DNA of 36,314 bases from Gammaproteobacteria bacterium (GCA_030428105.1 JAUIBE010000028.1:1-36314); one strand, 5' to 3'. Counted from the first letter of the stretch, positions 15,821 through 23,954 are shown. Numbers and translations are program-made. Notes: generated by a model from the sequence alone, not told the origin.

Positions 15821-17080
15821 ATGACAAACCTAAACCCGGCGTTCAGCGTCAGCCGCTGCCTGGCCTGCGGCACCGAATACCCGGTAGATACACCCATGAA
15901 CCTGTGCCCGGCCGATGGCCGGCCGGTGCAAATGGTGCTTGATACCCAGCGGATCAGCGATGAGTTTCCCGACTTCGCCTGGTACAACCCCGGGCTGAAA
16001 AACATGTGGCGCTTTGGCCCGCTATTGCCACTGAATCACGCCGATGAAAACCAACGCGACTCCATCATTTCGCTGGGCGAAGGCCACACCCCGGAACTCG
16101 ATTACAACGATCATCCACTGGCCAGGAAGGCTGGCTTTTCCCTGCGGGTGAAGGACGAGGGCAAGGCACACCCGGGTTACGGCGCCAACCCCACCCAGAG
16201 CTTCAAGGACCGTGGCATGGCGATGACCGTGAGCATGGCCAAAGCGCTGGGCATCAACCGCCTGGCAGTGCCCACCCAGGGCAACGCCGGCGATTCGCTG
16301 GCGGTGTTTGCCGCCCATGCCGGAATGGGCGTCGTGGTGGCCATGCCCACCGACACGCCCATGCCCATCCAGGGCGGGGTTGCAGCGCTGGCCCAGCGCC
16401 ACGAAAACATTCACATGCTGACCGTGGAAGGCACCATCCGCGAGGCCAACGACCTGCTGGAGAAGGACTGGATTCCCAACGGCTGGTTCAGCGCCGCCAC
16501 CTTCCGCGAACCGGGCTGGCGCATCGAGGGCAAGAAGACGCTGGGCCTGGAACTGGCGGAGCCACGCGAGGCCGGCGGCGCGTGGATGCTACCCGATGTC
16601 ATCATCTACCCAACCGGCGGCGGCACCGGCGTGCTGGGCATGTGGAAGACCTTTGATGAACTGGAAGCCCTGGGCGTGATCGGCCCCGATCGGCCACGCG
16701 TCATTTGCGTGCAGGCCAGCGCCACCGAGCCCCTGGTCAAAGCCTTCCAACAGGACTTGGCCGACAGCGTATCCGGGCCGGCCGGCAAGACCCTGGCCTA
16801 CGGCCTGAATGTGCCCGGCGGCGTGGGGCATTTTCGCGTGCTGGAAATTGTACGGGAAAGCGAGGGCGCCGCAGTGGCCGTGGAAGAGGCGGACATTCAC
16901 GCCACGCTTTCCGAGATCTGGAAGGACAAGGGCTGGTGGATTTGCCCGGAAGGCGCGGCCTGCATCGCCGCCATTCCGCAGTTGCTGGAACGCGGCCTGA
17001 TACGCAAGGGGGAATCGGTGGTGGCGTTCAATACCGGATCACTGGAGAAGTATTTGCCGGATTTGCGGCATTTATTGTAA
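15821..17080 (+). CDS. Threonine synthase-like PLP enzyme (fold type II)
   Basis: 419 residues. The PLP lysine is Lys129 in NPTQSFKDRG, and the phosphate-binding loop is PTGGGTGVLG. The N-terminus has a zinc-ribbon-like stub (Cys13, Cys16, Cys29) as in archaeal/plant-type threonine synthases. Threonine synthase converts O-phosphohomoserine to threonine; relatives make cysteate or 2,3-diaminopropionate-type amino acids by beta/gamma replacement. Its start lies 4 nt after the ATP-grasp stop, with only a weak ribosome site, so it is translationally coupled to that gene. This suggests that it supplies an amino acid to the ligase instead of, or as well as, general threonine synthesis. Function within the cassette is inferred. 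Confidence 0.8.
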   Translation: MTNLNPAFSVSRCLACGTEYPVDTPMNLCPADGRPVQMVLDTQRISDEFPDFAWYNPGLKNMWRFGPLLPLNHADENQRDSIISLGEGHTPELDYNDHPLARKAGFSLRVKDEGKAHPGYGANPTQSFKDRGMAMTVSMAKALGINRLAVPTQGNAGDSLAVFAAHAGMGVVVAMPTDTPMPIQGGVAALAQRHENIHMLTVEGTIREANDLLEKDWIPNGWFSAATFREPGWRIEGKKTLGLELAEPREAGGAWMLPDVIIYPTGGGTGVLGMWKTFDELEALGVIGPDRPRVICVQASATEPLVKAFQQDLADSVSGPAGKTLAYGLNVPGGVGHFRVLEIVRESEGAAVAVEEADIHATLSEIWKDKGWWICPEGAACIAAIPQLLERGLIRKGESVVAFNTGSLEKYLPDLRHLL

Positions 17081-17091
17081 ATCGCAGGTGG

Positions 17092-17118
17092 TTCGCGGCG
17101 AGGGCGCCGCTCCTACAA
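17092..17118. repeat. REP-like palindrome (GTAGGAGC type)
   Basis: GCGGCG (17095-17100) and CGCCGC (17105-17110) form a hairpin followed by TCCTACAA. Read on the minus strand this is GTAGGAGCGGCG..., the usual shape of REP elements in pseudomonads and Xanthomonadales. It sits between the convergent PLP-enzyme and hemH genes, where it may also act as a terminator. Confidence 0.55.
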
Positions 17119-17139
17119 CCGCCGCGATTTCGCTGTTTC

Positions 17140-18123
17140 TCAATCCTTCACTACTTCCAACAACGCCCGCGCATGCGCCTCGCTGTCATTCAGCGCCGGG
17201 ATGTACTCCAGGCTTTCCCCACCAGCCTCGATAAACAAATCAAGGTTCTCCATAGCAATCTCTTCCAGCGTTTCCAGGCAATCAACCGCAAAGCCGGGGC
17301 ACACCACCTGCACGCTGCGCACTCCCTCTTCGGCCAACGCTTCCAGGGTCTTGTCGGTGTAAGGCTGCAGCCAGGGCTCGCGGCCGAAACGCGACTGGTA
17401 GGTCAGCATCCAGGCTTCATCCGCCAACCCGGCCGCCTGGGCGATGGCTTTTGCGCTGGCCTCGCAATGGCCCTGGTAGGGGTCACCCTGGGCCACGTAG
17501 CGTTGTGGAATGCCGTGCATGGAGAACAGCAGCTTGTCGGCGGCGCCATGTGCCTCGCGATAAGCGCGTACGCTTTCAGCCACCGCGGCCACCCAGGCCG
17601 GGTGCTCATGGTAGTCATTGATCCGGTTTTGCTGCGGGCGCCAATTCATCTTCTCCAGCGCCGCATCTACCGCGTCGTAGCCGGCCGCCGTTGTGGTGCC
17701 GGAATACTGGGGGTAGAGCGGCAACACGGTGATCTCTTCAACGCCTTTCTCCCGCAGCGCCTCCAAAGCCTGCCGCATCGAAGGCTGACCGTAGGTCATA
17801 CCCAGTTCCACCGGGCGCGCGGAAAGCGCCGCCAGGCGCCGCGCCAGACCCTGGCTGAATCGCAGCAGCGGTGAACCCTCCTTGTGCCAGATGCGGCCAT
17901 AGGCTTTCGCCACCCTGCCGGCGCGCAAGGGAATGATGACCAGGTTCAGCAATGGCAGCCACAACAACCTGGGCAGGTCGACAACGCGCGGGTCTGAGAG
18001 GAACTCGCGCAGGTAGCGGGCCACCGCTGCGCGCTCGGGTTTATCCGGTGTGCCGAGGTTAAAAATCAGCAGGCCTTGCCTGTTTTCCGGGCCTGAAGCG
18101 CTGTTTTCGGTGTGGTTTTCCAT
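17140..18123 (-). CDS. hemH: Ferrochelatase
   Basis: 327 residues, normal family length. Signature pieces are GLLIFNLGTPDKP at the start, YGQPSM, VLPLYPQYSGTTT, the catalytic His in FSMHGIPQRY, TYQSRFG, and the catalytic Glu region CPGFAVDCLETLEEI. It inserts ferrous iron into protoporphyrin IX, the last step of protohaem synthesis, at the inner face of the membrane. Haem made here could serve the di-haem protein encoded upstream, but that is general supply. I chose the ATG at 18123; a longer frame to 18192 lacks family similarity. The ribosome site is weak. Confidence 0.96.
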   Translation of the reverse strand: MENHTENSASGPENRQGLLIFNLGTPDKPERAAVARYLREFLSDPRVVDLPRLLWLPLLNLVIIPLRAGRVAKAYGRIWHKEGSPLLRFSQGLARRLAALSARPVELGMTYGQPSMRQALEALREKGVEEITVLPLYPQYSGTTTAAGYDAVDAALEKMNWRPQQNRINDYHEHPAWVAAVAESVRAYREAHGAADKLLFSMHGIPQRYVAQGDPYQGHCEASAKAIAQAAGLADEAWMLTYQSRFGREPWLQPYTDKTLEALAEEGVRSVQVVCPGFAVDCLETLEEIAMENLDLFIEAGGESLEYIPALNDSEAHARALLEVVKD

Positions 18124-18288
18124 CAAATCTCGAGAATTTTTTGCATGTTGCGTAAATGATACAGAGAGGGCCTTGCACCGCGACCTGGTCACTCCAATGA
18201 AAAGCAGCGCTCCGTATTCTGGCCGACTTCACCATAAACCCCTGCTCTGTGGTCAGTTTTTGAACATTGCTTACGACCATTCCCGGGC

Positions 18289-18377
18289 GCACCCGTTCGG
18301 TGCATGTTGCGAATCGGCAACAGGGCGCCTGGAACCGCCGCCGGGGCCCTTCGCCCTGGCTTTTAAGGTTTTGTTTT
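18289..18377 (+). ncRNA. Candidate structured RNA ending in an intrinsic terminator
   Basis: Within the 308-base gap 18124-18431 there is no convincing gene, but the plus strand shows three hairpins in a row: GCACC-N5-GGTGC (18289-18303), GTTGC-N6-GCAAC (18306-18321), and a terminator stem at 18341-18359 followed by a T-rich run. A plus-strand transcript starting somewhere after the hemH start would end here. It does not match a riboswitch or small RNA I know. The 5' end and promoter are not identified. Confidence 0.3.
18341..18377 (+). terminator. Rho-independent terminator between hemH and the IPTL-CTERM gene
   Basis: CCGGGGC (18341-18347) pairs with GCCCTGG (18353-18359), with one G-U pair, around loop CCTTC, followed by CTTTTAAGGTTTTGTTTT. 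No plus-strand gene precedes it, so it must end a non-coding or leader transcript. Confidence 0.6.
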
Positions 18378-18398
18378 ATTAGTTTTTTTTGCTAGCAT
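18371..18398 (+). promoter_or_regulatory. Putative promoter of the IPTL-CTERM gene
   Basis: An extended -10, TGCTAGCAT (-10 hexamer TAGCAT at 18393-18398), lies 16 bp after TTGTTT (18371-18376) in an AT-rich tract. It predicts a ~27-nt leader to the TTG start. The -35 matches only loosely. Confidence 0.4.
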
Positions 18399-18431
18399 GG
18401 CCGTCCGTCGTTATATCAACGAGGATGGGCT

Positions 18432-20141
18432 TTGTCCGCCCCGATGATGACAATAAACATAAAAAATTCGCGCCCGGCTTCAAGCCACTCTAGCACGCTT
18501 CTCGCGAGGTGCGGCGTGGCCGTGGCCATGCTTTTTGTCACGCTCGCTGCGAGCCTGGCGCACGCGGCGCCCGACGGTTACAGCATCAATTCCGACAGCC
18601 CCGGCGCCAACGCCGACAGCCTGTATCGCATCAATCTCGCCAACGGCAACCACCAGCGTATCGGCGCCGTCACCTCGGTGGGCCAGCCGCGCATCGACGT
18701 GGAAGGCCTGGCGATGGCCCCGGACGGAACGCTTTACGGCGTCGACGATGACGCCACCACGCTGTTCCCCATCAACACCACCAACGGAACGGTGGTGTCG
18801 GCGGAAGAGGTCTTCATCGATGGCGTGCCCAGCTCCGGCGGCAATGACTTTGGCCTGACCTTCGCCTGCGACGGCAACCTGTACATGACCTCGGTCACCA
18901 CCCAGACGCTGTACCGCGTGCAGCTGGATGGCGACACCACGCCGGTCGGCCCGGTCGGAAACCTCGGCGCCAACATTAGCGCCATCGCGGCCTACGGCAA
19001 CCCGGTTCAGCTTTACGGGCTGAGCAACGATATCGATAACGACGGCCTGCCCAACGCGCGCACCCTGTTCTCGATCAACCCCAACACCGGCGCGGCCACC
19101 GAAATCGGCCCGCTGGGCGGCGCGGCCCTGATGTACAGTCAGGCCGGCCTTTCGTTTGACGAAAGCGGCGTGCTGTGGGCGCTGACCGACCGTCGCGACG
19201 ACGTCGGTTTTTCACTGCCCAGCCAGATTCTCCAGCTCAACACCAATACCGGCCAGGCCACCGCCATCGCCAACACCGCCGAAAGCGGTTTTGAAAGCCT
19301 CGCCATCAGCGCGCCACGCGGTTGTGCTACCGGCGGCGGCGAAACCGCCCGCTTCACCGTCGACAAGCGCTTCATGGATCGCAACGACATCGACGGCGCC
19401 ACCTTCACCCTGAGCTGCAACACCGGTATCCCGCTGCAGCAGTCGATCACCGTCACCCCGGTACAGGGCGCGTTCGGTGATTTCGAGGTGCAGTTCGTGG
19501 TGGGCGATTTCGCCAGCGGCGAGCTCGACTGCGAACTTCGCGAAGAGCCGCTCAGCGGTTACACCCCAACTTACAGCTGCGATGGCATGTCCGATTGCAG
19601 CGCCGGCAACAACTCGCCGCTCGATCCCTTCTTCCGCGGCCCCTGCGCATTCACCGACGTGGAAGCGGGCGATGAAAACCAGTGCTTTATCCGCAACTAC
19701 GTGGATGCAGTGGATATCGACGTCACCAAGATCTGGATGGACGACCACGAGGAGTTCCAGGGCCCGACCAACGCCGAGATGGCGTGGGCCTGTGTCAATG
19801 CCCGCAGCAGCGGCAATGACCTGTCACTGGGCACCGAGCAAGGCACCATTGATTTCTTCGAGTCCGAAGAGACCCAGAGCATCCCGGTGTTCCCCAACTT
19901 CGACCCGGAACGCCCCACCGTGTGCACCGTGACCGAGCAGTTCCCCGGTTTTGACAGCGATATCGAATCCGACGGCAGCGATTGCGTGGGCCTGGTGGTT
20001 TCACCCGGCAATGGCAGCGCCTGCACCATCATCAACACGCGCATCTACGAGGGCATTCCCACGCTTGGCCAGTATGGCAAGCTGCTGATGGCCCTGATGC
20101 TGCTGGGTGTTGGCCTGGTGGCAACACGCCGTATCCTGTAA
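18432..20141 (+). CDS. Surface protein with IPTL-CTERM sorting signal
   Basis: 569 residues. A long-N signal peptide (hydrophobic core about 25-45, ending AHA-A) is followed by a propeller-like N-terminal half with repeated GxLYxxNxxTG strands. Two Cys-rich beta-sandwich domains (about 300-430 and 430-540) resemble the SpaA/collagen-adhesin-type repeats found in surface proteins. The C-terminus (about 542-569) is IPTLGQYG, a hydrophobic helix and a short basic tail, which is the IPTL-CTERM sorting signal. The protein is likely exported and processed at the cell surface; no sorting enzyme lies in this window. A TTG start at 18432 is favoured because GAGG lies 7 nt upstream; ATG at 18444 is the alternative. 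Confidence 0.8.
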   Translation: MSAPMMTINIKNSRPASSHSSTLLARCGVAVAMLFVTLAASLAHAAPDGYSINSDSPGANADSLYRINLANGNHQRIGAVTSVGQPRIDVEGLAMAPDGTLYGVDDDATTLFPINTTNGTVVSAEEVFIDGVPSSGGNDFGLTFACDGNLYMTSVTTQTLYRVQLDGDTTPVGPVGNLGANISAIAAYGNPVQLYGLSNDIDNDGLPNARTLFSINPNTGAATEIGPLGGAALMYSQAGLSFDESGVLWALTDRRDDVGFSLPSQILQLNTNTGQATAIANTAESGFESLAISAPRGCATGGGETARFTVDKRFMDRNDIDGATFTLSCNTGIPLQQSITVTPVQGAFGDFEVQFVVGDFASGELDCELREEPLSGYTPTYSCDGMSDCSAGNNSPLDPFFRGPCAFTDVEAGDENQCFIRNYVDAVDIDVTKIWMDDHEEFQGPTNAEMAWACVNARSSGNDLSLGTEQGTIDFFESEETQSIPVFPNFDPERPTVCTVTEQFPGFDSDIESDGSDCVGLVVSPGNGSACTIINTRIYEGIPTLGQYGKLLMALMLLGVGLVATRRIL

Positions 20142-20150
20142 GCGCAACGG

Positions 20151-20178
20151 GTCGCGGCCTGAAGCCCGCTCCTGCCCG
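20151..20178. repeat. REP-like palindrome, second copy
   Basis: GTCGCGGCCTGAAGCCCGCT then CCTGCC. It shares TCGCGGC...GC-GCTCCT with the element at 17092-17118 and forms an imperfect GCGG/CCGC hairpin. It lies between the IPTL-CTERM gene and tatA. Confidence 0.45.
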
Positions 20179-20223
20179 TAAATTGCGTTAAAATCGATCC
20201 ATTCTCAATTTCGGAGTAACGCC

Positions 20224-20499
20224 ATGGGTATTGGTGGTATCAGCATGTGGCAATTGATCATCCTGCTGGTGATCGTTGTCCTCGTATTCGGGACCAAGCG
20301 CCTGCGCAACATGGGCGGCGACCTGGGCGCGGCCATCAAGGGCTTCAAGAAAGGCATGTCCGACGACAAGGACGAAGAGCCCCAGCAGCTGGGCGACGAA
20401 GCCACCCCTTCACCGCAGAACCAGGCCCAGGCAGACGCCGAATTTCGTGAAAAGGAAGAAGAGCTCGCCGACAAGCCGCGGAGCTCCAACGCTTCCTAG
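20224..20499 (+). CDS. tatA: Sec-independent translocase subunit TatA
   Basis: 91 residues. It has a short N-terminal helix (about 8-22, [19 protein letters not shown]), then the hinge and amphipathic helix with [24 protein letters not shown], and an acidic, disordered tail. This is the canonical TatA pattern including the FGxxKL-type motif. TatA oligomers form the passage for folded, twin-arginine-signal proteins. GGAG lies about 8 nt upstream. It is the first gene of tatABC; the gap to tatB is 9 nt. Confidence 0.95.
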   Translation: MGIGGISMWQLIILLVIVVLVFGTKRLRNMGGDLGAAIKGFKKGMSDDKDEEPQQLGDEATPSPQNQAQADAEFREKEEELADKPRSSNAS

Positions 20500-20508
20500 G
20501 CCGAACCT

Positions 20509-20880
20509 ATGTTTGATGTGGGGTTTGCGGAACTCCTGTTCCTATCCCTGATTGCCCTGTTGGTGCTCGGCCCCGAGCGCCTGCCAAAAGTTGCGCGCAC
20601 CCTCGGCGCGCTGACGCGTAAAGCCCGCAGCAGCTGGCTCAGCCTAAAGCGCTCGATTGACGAGGAAATGCGCCAGCAAGACCTGAAAGAGCCAGTCGAT
20701 TCCATGCGCAAGGATTTCCAGTCGACGGTGGATGAATTCAAATCCTCGGTTGACGAGGTCAAAGGCTCGGCCGACGAGATCCGCGGCTCGGCCAACAAGC
20801 TGAGGGACGAAGTCGTGGGCAAGGACAGCGCCTCGTCGAACAAGCAAAACCCGTCCACGGAGCCCCATGGCGAGCAATAA
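20509..20880 (+). CDS. tatB: Sec-independent translocase subunit TatB
   Basis: 123 residues. The N-terminus MFDVGFAELLFLSLIALLVLGPERLP has the Glu in the helix and the L-GPE-x-LP motif specific to TatB. An amphipathic helix and a long coiled-coil-prone, charged tail with heptad-like DEFKSSVDEVKGSADEI repeats follow. With TatC it forms the receptor for twin-arginine signal peptides. It overlaps tatC by 14 nt. Confidence 0.95.
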   Translation: MFDVGFAELLFLSLIALLVLGPERLPKVARTLGALTRKARSSWLSLKRSIDEEMRQQDLKEPVDSMRKDFQSTVDEFKSSVDEVKGSADEIRGSANKLRDEVVGKDSASSNKQNPSTEPHGEQ

Positions 20881-21652
20881 GCAAACAGAGCCAGATCGCG
20901 ACGATATCGACGACCGCGAGCTGACCTTCATGGAGCACCTGGTGGAGCTGCGCAGCCGCCTGCTCAAGGCCTGCCTGGCCATCCTGGTGGTACTGGTGGT
21001 GTTGTTGCCATTCGCGCGGCGGCTGTATTCGATGCTCTCGGAGCCGCTGACCAAGCACCTGCCGGAAGGCAGCAGCATGATCGCCATTGATGTGGCCTCG
21101 CCGTTCCTCACGCCGTTCAAGCTGGCCCTGCTGCTGGCGCTGATCATCGCCATTCCGATCGTCATGTACCAGATCTGGGCCTTCGTGGCGCCGGCGCTGT
21201 ACAAGCACGAAAAACGCCTGGCGCGGCCGCTGCTCTACTCGGCCGTGGTGCTGTTTTACATGGGCTGCGCGTTCGCGTATTTCGTGGTGTTCCCGCTGGT
21301 GTTCGGCTTCTTCACCAGCGTGGCGCCGGAAGGGGTTTCGGTGATGACCGACATCAGCCGTTACCTGGATTTCGTGATTACCCTGTTCCTGGCCTTTGGC
21401 ATCGCCTTCGAGGTACCCATCGCCACCATCATCCTGGTGGCCACTGGCATAACAACGGTGGAAAAGCTTTCGAAAGTGCGTGGCTTCGTGGTGGTGGGCG
21501 CATTCGCCATCGGCATGCTGCTGACCCCGCCGGACATCATCTCGCAAACGCTGCTCGCGCTGCCGATGTGGCTGTTATTCGAGTTTGGGCTGATCCTGTG
21601 CCGAATCCTGTTGCCGGAAAAGCCACCGGCCGACAGCGAGGCGCAAGCGTAG
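20867..21652 (+). CDS. tatC: Sec-independent translocase subunit TatC
   Basis: 261 residues with six helices. The N-terminal signature ELTFMEHLVELRSRLLKA includes the conserved Glu and the LxELRxR motif that recognises the twin-arginine signal. The periplasmic P-rich loop and YxxWxFVAPALYKHEKR cytoplasmic loop are present. The start lies inside tatB with GGAG 5 nt upstream, giving translational coupling. The operon is complete and intact. Confidence 0.96.
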   Translation: MASNKQTEPDRDDIDDRELTFMEHLVELRSRLLKACLAILVVLVVLLPFARRLYSMLSEPLTKHLPEGSSMIAIDVASPFLTPFKLALLLALIIAIPIVMYQIWAFVAPALYKHEKRLARPLLYSAVVLFYMGCAFAYFVVFPLVFGFFTSVAPEGVSVMTDISRYLDFVITLFLAFGIAFEVPIATIILVATGITTVEKLSKVRGFVVVGAFAIGMLLTPPDIISQTLLALPMWLLFEFGLILCRILLPEKPPADSEAQA

Positions 21653-21670
21653 AAAAAGCCCTTTGCGGGC
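21653..21670 (-). terminator. Rho-independent terminator for the BPSS1780-family gene
   Basis: On the minus strand GCCC-GCAAA-GGGC (21670-21658) is followed by TTTTT (21657-21653). It lies just past the tatC stop, about 100 nt downstream of the leftward BPSS1780-family stop. The stem is only 4 bp. Confidence 0.45.
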
Positions 21671-21696
21671 ACACCCGGTTAGGTTCAGCTGGTGGG

Positions 21697-21726
21697 TCCC
21701 GGATAATTCTATTCGAATTTCCGGGA
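21697..21726. repeat. Inverted repeat TCCCGGATAATTC...GAATTTCCGGGA
   Basis: A near-perfect stem (one bulged T at about 21704) with a short loop lies between the convergent tatC and BPSS1780-family genes. No T-run follows, so it is more likely a dispersed palindromic repeat than a simple terminator. The shape GTCCCGGATA...TTTCCGGGATGAC resembles repeats common in Gammaproteobacterial intergenic regions. Confidence 0.45.
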
Positions 21727-21772
21727 TGACCAGATAGCGCTAACGGGCTGGCTCAAATGCCTCGCGACCGTT

Positions 21773-22693
21773 CTAGGCGACGAACTGATCGTCGTCATCT
21801 TGAGGTCCGGACGGTTCCTCCACTTCCAGCGCTTCCTGCATATTCCCCGGCAACTCGAAAATCTCGGCAAAGGCACAGTACTGGGTGCCGAACATCAACA
21901 GCTGGATCAGCAATACCACGAACATCAGCACCAGGTACTGGATGGGCCCCGGGCCACCAGAAACCGCGCTCAGGCCCACCAGCAGGCCCATGATCAACAT
22001 CAGCGGCAATGACAGCGCCACCAATACCAGCCCAAGCACCAGGAACGGCTGCCAGTTCTTGACCAGTGCCTTGAAGCTGGTGGCAAGCGCGGCGCCCACC
22101 CCGATATTGCGGAACCACAACAACGGGATTGAGAAGTAACCCATCACGCCGCTCACGCCCACGCCAATACTTAGTGCGATCAGCGCGCGGCGAATGATTG
22201 CAGGGTCTATTTCCCGCATGGCGTTAATGTCGCCCGCCTCCAGCCGCGCCAGAAGCGCCGGGTCACGCAATTCGCTCACACCCGACAACAACCAGGAAAT
22301 CACCATCACGCCCACCAGCGCGATAATGCCGCCCAGCAGGAACAGGCGGCCGGCAATCCGGGTGTCGGCGAAGGGCGAGAACAGCACCACGGGGGAAAGC
22401 GGCAGGCCACGCCGCACGTGGTGAAAGCACTGCAACATGCCCGCGTTGAACAGCGGAATGGCCAGGGCAATCATCAAGCCCAGCACCGGAAACCGCGTCA
22501 GGCCCATGATGACCTGCATGATCAGCGCCACCAGCACCAATCGCCACATTTGCTGGCGCAGCAGGGTGGCCGCTGTGATTATCCAGGCCAGGCCCCTGGC
22601 CGCAGGCAGCCGGCGAAAGTCCTGCCCGGTTCGCCTGGGGTCAGAGCCTGGGCCGCGATCCGGCCCGGGGTTGGGTTCAGAGTCGGGGCCCAT
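21773..22693 (-). CDS. BPSS1780-family multi-pass membrane protein
   Basis: 306 residues with about six or seven helices. After a 30-residue Pro/Asp/Arg-rich N-terminal tail, the core has RGLAWI at helix entry, a short amphipathic HHVRRGLPLSP segment, FSPF, and paired helices typical of the BPSS1780 family. Its function is unknown in all members I know of. The C-terminus is acidic (EEPSGPQDDDDQ). It follows the LOG-family gene by 6 nt and is probably co-transcribed with it; the terminator at 21653-21670 closes the unit. Confidence 0.8.
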   Translation of the reverse strand: MGPDSEPNPGPDRGPGSDPRRTGQDFRRLPAARGLAWIITAATLLRQQMWRLVLVALIMQVIMGLTRFPVLGLMIALAIPLFNAGMLQCFHHVRRGLPLSPVVLFSPFADTRIAGRLFLLGGIIALVGVMVISWLLSGVSELRDPALLARLEAGDINAMREIDPAIIRRALIALSIGVGVSGVMGYFSIPLLWFRNIGVGAALATSFKALVKNWQPFLVLGLVLVALSLPLMLIMGLLVGLSAVSGGPGPIQYLVLMFVVLLIQLLMFGTQYCAFAEIFELPGNMQEALEVEEPSGPQDDDDQFVA

Positions 22694-22699
22694 CAGCGC

Positions 22700-23314
22700 C
22701 TAGCGCACCGCGGCAAACTGGCGCGCGGATTCGCTCCAGTCGGGCGCATTCAGGAAAGCTTCCATCAGCTGCTCGGGGCTATCAATCACCTGCCACATCT
22801 GGAGATGACTCTCGCTCATGAAGCGCTCGGAGATACTGTGCTGCAGAAACTCTATCACCCGGTCGTAATAACCGCGCGTATTCACCAGCACGATCGGGCC
22901 CAGGAACTGGCCCAGCCGCTTCAGCGTCAGCACCTCGAACAGCTCTTCCAGCGTGCCCGACCCGCCCGGCAGGGAAATGACCGCATCGGAGCCTTCCAGC
23001 ATTTTCTGCTTGCGCTCGGCCATGGTGCGCACCACGTCGAGGGAAGGCAGGGCCTTGTGGCCATGCTCCACGGTGTTGAGGAAATCAGGAATCACGCCGT
23101 GCACATGGCCGCCTTTGGAAAGCGCCGCATCGGCAACCGCACGCATCAGCCCCACGCCACCGCCGCCATAACGGATACCAATGCCGGCCTCGCCGAGGAT
23201 CTCGCCCACCCGGCTGGCCGAGCGGTAGTAGTTTTCATGTAGCGCGTTGCTGCTGGATGCATACACCGTCGCGCAGCGGATCGGCGCACGATCGGCCTGG
23301 CTGATCTGGTCCAT
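22700..23314 (-). CDS. LOG-family nucleotide 5'-monophosphate phosphoribohydrolase (TIGR00730)
   Basis: 204 residues. The Rossmann-like fold has the opening CATVYASSSN, YGGGGVGLMRAVADAAL, MAERKQKML and the catalytic motif PGGSGTLEELFE, which together define lysine-decarboxylase-like LOG proteins. Bacterial members cleave the N-glycosidic bond of nucleoside monophosphates; some make cytokinins. The start at 23314 has GGAGG upstream; a longer frame to 23638 is not supported and would overlap the rhomboid gene. It is unrelated to the SLOG immune-type protein at 29172-30866 apart from sharing the fold superfamily. Confidence 0.92.
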   Translation of the reverse strand: MDQISQADRAPIRCATVYASSSNALHENYYRSASRVGEILGEAGIGIRYGGGGVGLMRAVADAALSKGGHVHGVIPDFLNTVEHGHKALPSLDVVRTMAERKQKMLEGSDAVISLPGGSGTLEELFEVLTLKRLGQFLGPIVLVNTRGYYDRVIEFLQHSISERFMSESHLQMWQVIDSPEQLMEAFLNAPDWSESARQFAAVR

Positions 23315-23350
23315 CAGGAGCCTCCGGGAAAACCCGCATTGTAATATGAT

Positions 23351-23938
23351 ATGGCCATGCCAATGCCTACCCCGGTTTCCCTGGGAATCATCATTGCCTG
23401 TGTCATCGTTCTCCTGCTGGGGAACGTTTCGCCCATGCTTGCCCTGTGGCCGGTGGGCAGCGACCTGTTCTATCCCTGGCAACTGGTGAGCTATTCCTTC
23501 CTGCACGCCGATTTCGGCCACCTGTTCTTCAACATGTTCGCGGTTTGGATGTTCGGCACGGCGTTGGAAAGCGCCTGGGGCAGGAAGCGGTTCGCGATGT
23601 ATTACGCGGTTTGCGTGGTGGGCGCGGCGATTGCGCAAATCGTGGTACAGCTATTCCAGGGCGGGATGTACCCCACCATCGGCGCATCTGGCGGGGTATT
23701 TGGCCTGCTGCTGGCCTACGGCGCGATGTACCCGCGCAACAAGATTTTCCTGATCTTTCTGCCCATCCCCATCGAGGCACGCTGGTTCGTCTTGATTTAC
23801 GGCGCAGTGGAGCTATTGTTCGGCGTAACCGGCGCCATGCCGGGCATTGCCCACTTCGCCCACCTGGGCGGCATGGTGTTTGGCGCCTTGCTACTGTACC
23901 GCTGGGGCTGGCGGCCAGGCATGACCTGGCGCCGCTGA
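23351..23938 (+). CDS. Rhomboid-family intramembrane serine protease
   Basis: 195 residues with six helices. The catalytic Ser is Ser113 in GASGG, and the partner His is His171 in AHFAHLGG. The HxxxN motif (His57-Asn61, HLFFN) and the WR-like loop after helix 1 are also present. It cleaves membrane-anchored substrates within the bilayer; substrates here are unknown. Three in-frame ATGs occur at 23351, 23357 and 23363 with no Shine-Dalgarno. TAATAT at 23342-23347 could be a -10 that makes a nearly leaderless message. It is divergent from the LOG-family gene across 36 nt. Confidence 0.93.
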   Translation: MAMPMPTPVSLGIIIACVIVLLLGNVSPMLALWPVGSDLFYPWQLVSYSFLHADFGHLFFNMFAVWMFGTALESAWGRKRFAMYYAVCVVGAAIAQIVVQLFQGGMYPTIGASGGVFGLLLAYGAMYPRNKIFLIFLPIPIEARWFVLIYGAVELLFGVTGAMPGIAHFAHLGGMVFGALLLYRWGWRPGMTWRR

Positions 23939-23954
23939 CCCCGCGGATTAAAAC

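Noticed and set aside
18050-18382. Small plus-strand reading frame over the hemH upstream region
   Set aside because: No ribosome site, overlaps hemH, and contains the terminator; composition is not gene-like.
22700-23314. LOG-family gene as part of the SLOG/TIR system
   Set aside because: It has its own PGGxGT catalytic motif of the housekeeping TIGR00730 family and lies 6 kb away with a different partner.
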